This document shows, one piece after another, positions 51,778 to 54,095 of a DNA stretch of 54,095 nt (positions within the stretch are counted from its first letter, which is position 1; every line of letters begins with the position of its first letter). The stretch is from Chitinophagaceae bacterium (GTDB taxonomy: Bacteria; Bacteroidota; Bacteroidia; Chitinophagales; Chitinophagaceae). Where the stretch lies: assembly GCA_014379965.1 (NCBI GenBank), contig JACMKU010000197.1:1-54095 (forward strand), read 5' to 3'. Both the position numbers and the translations under genes were made by a program. The notes beneath the pieces are model-generated. The model saw only the letters and a program-made list of their open reading frames with translations. It made no database searches and had not been told where the DNA came from.

Positions 51778-51904
51778 ATGGTGAGTTGTCAGTGGTGAAT
51801 AGTGAATGGTGAGTTGTGAGTTGAGTCATGTGTATGGTAGAACATGAACGACCTCGAGGTTGACACTCACTACTCACCATTCACTATTCACCATTCTATT
51901 CACC
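51773..51904. repeat. Facing arrays of a GTGARTR heptamer between convergent genes
   Basis: The left arm (51773-51824) has GTGAATG, GTGAGTT, GTGAATA, GTGAATG and GTGAGTT units. The right arm (51861-51904), starting GACACTCACTA, is the reverse complement. The loop is about 36 bp. The first unit includes the YSC84 stop codon, and the right arm ends eight bases from the opposing stop. Confidence 0.85.
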
Positions 51905-51912
51905 GCCCGCGT

Positions 51913-52251
51913 TCATCGCTTCACCAATTTGAAGTAGGTTACCTTAAACCGATCCCCAACGACATCTCCCTGGACCTCGGCTTTCCTGACTGCATTGCAG
52001 AAGCCATCCTTCTCATGGGCGTCTCCATGGTCATCGATCTTGGTGCCATCTACAAAGTAGGCCTTGCCATCGATCTTTACAGCGAGATCGCAACTGGCTC
52101 CCTTAAGGCCTAATTGACATTGGCCGCATCCTGCTTCAACAACCTGCACCTTTTTATTTGGATCCGGTTTTGAAGGAAGTGGTTGTTTGTCCTGAGCACT
52201 AGCAGTAGCAAAAGAAAAAAAACTGACAAGTATGAGGAGGATAGATTTCAT
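51913..52251 (-). CDS. Small secreted Cys/His-rich protein (DUF6370-like)
   Basis: 112 residues from MKSILLILVSFF (52251); a longer in-frame start adds ten residues before the signal peptide. Cleavage is likely after SAQ. The mature domain contains VEAGCGQCQLGLKGASCDLAVKIDG and FVDGTKIDDHGDAHEKDGFCNAVRKAEVQG, with four cysteines and two histidines laid out as a possible metal or redox site. It resembles the DUF6370 family as I remember it. Function unknown. Confidence 0.82.
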   Translation of the reverse strand: MKSILLILVSFFSFATASAQDKQPLPSKPDPNKKVQVVEAGCGQCQLGLKGASCDLAVKIDGKAYFVDGTKIDDHGDAHEKDGFCNAVRKAEVQGDVVGDRFKVTYFKLVKR

Positions 52252-52596
52252 ATAAACTTGGTATTTGTTTCGCGAAGCCAAATTACTTCAAATAATATTA
52301 ATAAGATCGCTGTGCCTTTTTTACTCCGGAGAAGATTCGCAGGGATGAAATGTTCCTGCTGACAGCACATCACTCACTCTACAGCACTGATAATTGACAA
52401 CTCACCCCTAACCACTCACTGCATCGTACATTTACCATTCTGCCTATATCAATGACTTCTAGACGTATGCGAATAGCTGCGGAAATCTACGTGAAAATAA
52501 ACGCGGATTTTCCTTAGATATAACACGGAAAGCTATGGGAGTTCATACGCCGTATTATCTTTGTATTTGATCCGTAATCGTACTTAATACATACCC
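52252..52596. other. Spacer with a lone repeat arm and the promoter of the next gene
   Basis: No gene seen. 52392-52423 reads as the complement of GTGAGTG/GTTAGG/GTGAGTT units and is an unpaired right arm; left-type units occur at 51023-51050. The promoter of the next gene lies at the end. Confidence 0.5.
52556..52563 (+). promoter_or_regulatory. -7 promoter box TATCTTTG
   Basis: Perfect TAnnTTTG, 33 bases before the ATG at 52597. No well-placed -33 element was seen. Confidence 0.55.
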
Positions 52597-53997
52597 ATGA
52601 AACAAATCTACCCCAGGGCCTCGTGCTTTCTAGGATTCTCCGTGATGCTGCTTATTGCCCCGATAGCGAAGGCCCAACAAGTTTCAGGAATCATCACAGA
52701 CTTTAATTCCTTTTGGAAATCAGGTACTTTCTCAATCAACCCGGTTAAGCCAAACAATAGCCACAATCTGTTAGCCTTTACATATAATGGAGTGCAGTAC
52801 TCCACTGGTGTGAATGATCAGGAACTTTCAACACGTGGAGAGACCTTTACTCCCACAGACTTCTTCGCGTTCCCCGTTGAAGGCATCAGCGCCTCTATCG
52901 CTGGCAATACAAAATGGGGTTGGGGACAAATGAAAGATGGTGTGCATAATGGTATAGGATCGTTACTCAGACCAGTATTTGATATCAATACCTACCTGAG
53001 CGACGGAGTCAATGGCCTGGATATAGGTACCTGCATCGCTAACCTGCCTGCAGGAAATCTCACCTTCTTTGCCAATAATATTGATCCAACGAAAATTGCT
53101 GATGGAATTCCAGATATCCTGGTCACTCAAGTCGCGGATCCGGGAGGTGCAACCGACCGGTATTCTTTTGTCGACGCTGCCGGTAATCTGGTTGGGAACA
53201 CAAAGAACATCGTATTCACCAGTATCGCACCGGTGGGTACATGGACTGCCGACTTCTATCAACCCCTTGGATTTGTCCTTACCCTGGTTCCTGGATACAC
53301 CAATACAGACAGGCCGTTGAGGCTCTGGGCTGCTGAATTAAGTGATTTCGGAATTACTGCCGCTAATTACCAGTCGGTGTATAAGTTCAGGGTTCAGCTT
53401 TCTGGCCAGAGTGATGTCGCCTTCGCGTCATACAACAATGAGGCACTGCAACTGTCAACAACGCTGCCCATCAGGCTGTCTGATTTCAGTGGTAAGAAAG
53501 TCAACAGCTCGATTCAACTATCATGGACAAGCTCTACCGAAGAGAATGGTGATTTTTTCACCATCGAAAGAAATACTGGAAACGGTGTGTATGAAGCCAT
53601 CGGTACGGTGAAGGCCGCTGGTAATTCGAATTCAACCCGCTCTTATTCTTTTACAGATAAAAGACCAGCCACGGGCAATAATTTTTATCGTCTAAAGATG
53701 ACCGATCAGGACGCCAGCTTTACTTATAGCCAGGTAGTGAAAATGATGGCTAATGCGGTGGCCAATGCTACCTACCTCTATCCCAATCCGTGTGTTGACC
53801 AGGTTACCATTACCCATCGTATTGCCACTAACGCGAAAATCACGGTGGTCTCAGCTAATGGAATGGAGGTACTAAAAACTAATTCATCATCATCTACCCA
53901 GACAAAGCTGGACGTGCAGCGGCTCAAAAGTGGAGTCTATCATGCGGTGTGGCAAAACGGAGAGGAGAGGGTGAGTGTTTCTTTTGTAAAGAACTAA
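52597..53997 (+). CDS. T9SS-exported protein with C-terminal sorting domain
   Basis: 466 residues. A signal peptide (1-26, ending IAKAQ) is followed by a domain of about 260 residues with no family I recognise: NNSHNLLAFTYNGVQYSTGVN, FFAFPVEGISASIAGNTKWG and WTADFYQPLGFVLTLVPG. Then comes a fibronectin-like stretch (LPIRLSDFSGKKVNSSIQLSW, FTIERNTGNGVYEAIG, NNFYRLKMTDQDASFTYS) that commonly precedes a type A sorting domain, here LYPNPCVDQVTITH to the end. Surface-exposed or secreted via the type IX system. The role of the N-terminal domain is unknown. Confidence 0.88.
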   Translation: MKQIYPRASCFLGFSVMLLIAPIAKAQQVSGIITDFNSFWKSGTFSINPVKPNNSHNLLAFTYNGVQYSTGVNDQELSTRGETFTPTDFFAFPVEGISASIAGNTKWGWGQMKDGVHNGIGSLLRPVFDINTYLSDGVNGLDIGTCIANLPAGNLTFFANNIDPTKIADGIPDILVTQVADPGGATDRYSFVDAAGNLVGNTKNIVFTSIAPVGTWTADFYQPLGFVLTLVPGYTNTDRPLRLWAAELSDFGITAANYQSVYKFRVQLSGQSDVAFASYNNEALQLSTTLPIRLSDFSGKKVNSSIQLSWTSSTEENGDFFTIERNTGNGVYEAIGTVKAAGNSNSTRSYSFTDKRPATGNNFYRLKMTDQDASFTYSQVVKMMANAVANATYLYPNPCVDQVTITHRIATNAKITVVSANGMEVLKTNSSSSTQTKLDVQRLKSGVYHAVWQNGEERVSVSFVKN

Positions 53998-54095
53998 TCT
54001 GAGTTAGGAATTAGTAGTCGGGTATTGGGTATCAGTAAAAATTAATAAGTAAATTGGAATAGGGCGTTAAGGTCGAAAAATTTATAAGAAATAGT

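Overview
The window is chromosomal DNA of a Bacteroidota bacterium, most likely of the Chitinophagaceae or a close relative. The evidence is a SusC/SusD pair, T9SS-type C-terminal sorting domains, Bacteroidetes-type LptD and OstA-like proteins, a cytochrome b/flavoprotein/iron-sulfur SdhCAB set, TAnnTTTG -7 promoter boxes close to start codons, and no clear Shine-Dalgarno sites. It is mostly housekeeping chromosome. I saw no phage, transposase or CRISPR array.

Layout: 1-695 is the 3' part of murQ. 874-5878 is a threonine operon (thrA-thrB-thrC) preceded by an apparent attenuator whose leader peptide ends in Ile/Thr codons. 5909-6472 is a conserved unknown gene. 6644-10210 is sdhC-sdhA-sdhB. 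10370-14523 holds two outer-membrane proteins of unknown role. 14710-17375 is ychF and a fused SpmA/SpmB-type membrane protein. 17421-23981 is a DeoR-type regulator followed by SusC, SusD and a DUF4397 lipoprotein. 24206-32413 is an envelope-biogenesis block (OstA-like, MCE/MlaD, N-acetylmuramoyl-L-alanine amidase, LptD, PlsC). 32600-34077 is a GNAT acetyltransferase and ung, followed by an exact 200-bp tandem duplication and tRNA-Arg(TCT). 34683-39000 is hutH, deoD and hutU. The rest (39022-53997) is a mosaic of short transcription units: two T9SS cargo proteins, SRPBCC proteins, an SMR transporter, an Upf1-like helicase, an OmpA/TSP3 protein, a single-domain response regulator, an RRM protein, a HipA-like kinase with DUF3037, and YSC84 and DUF6370-like proteins.

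The most striking feature is between the genes. More than a dozen spacers carry two facing arrays of degenerate 7-, 8- or 9-bp units (for example GTGAGTA, GTTTAAC, GTTTAANN, GTTGATTNN, CGCAAAGN, GTCCGAAA, GGAATTG) separated by unique sequence, so each spacer can fold into a long imperfect hairpin. Unit sequence differs between loci but recurs as families. Polarity is constant (G-rich or purine-rich arm first). Nearly all abut a stop codon, and in several genes the repeat unit supplies the stop codon itself. One array appears to have truncated a gene (49537-49812). These elements look like an undescribed, diversified class of intergenic 3'-end repeats and are the main candidate for novelty.
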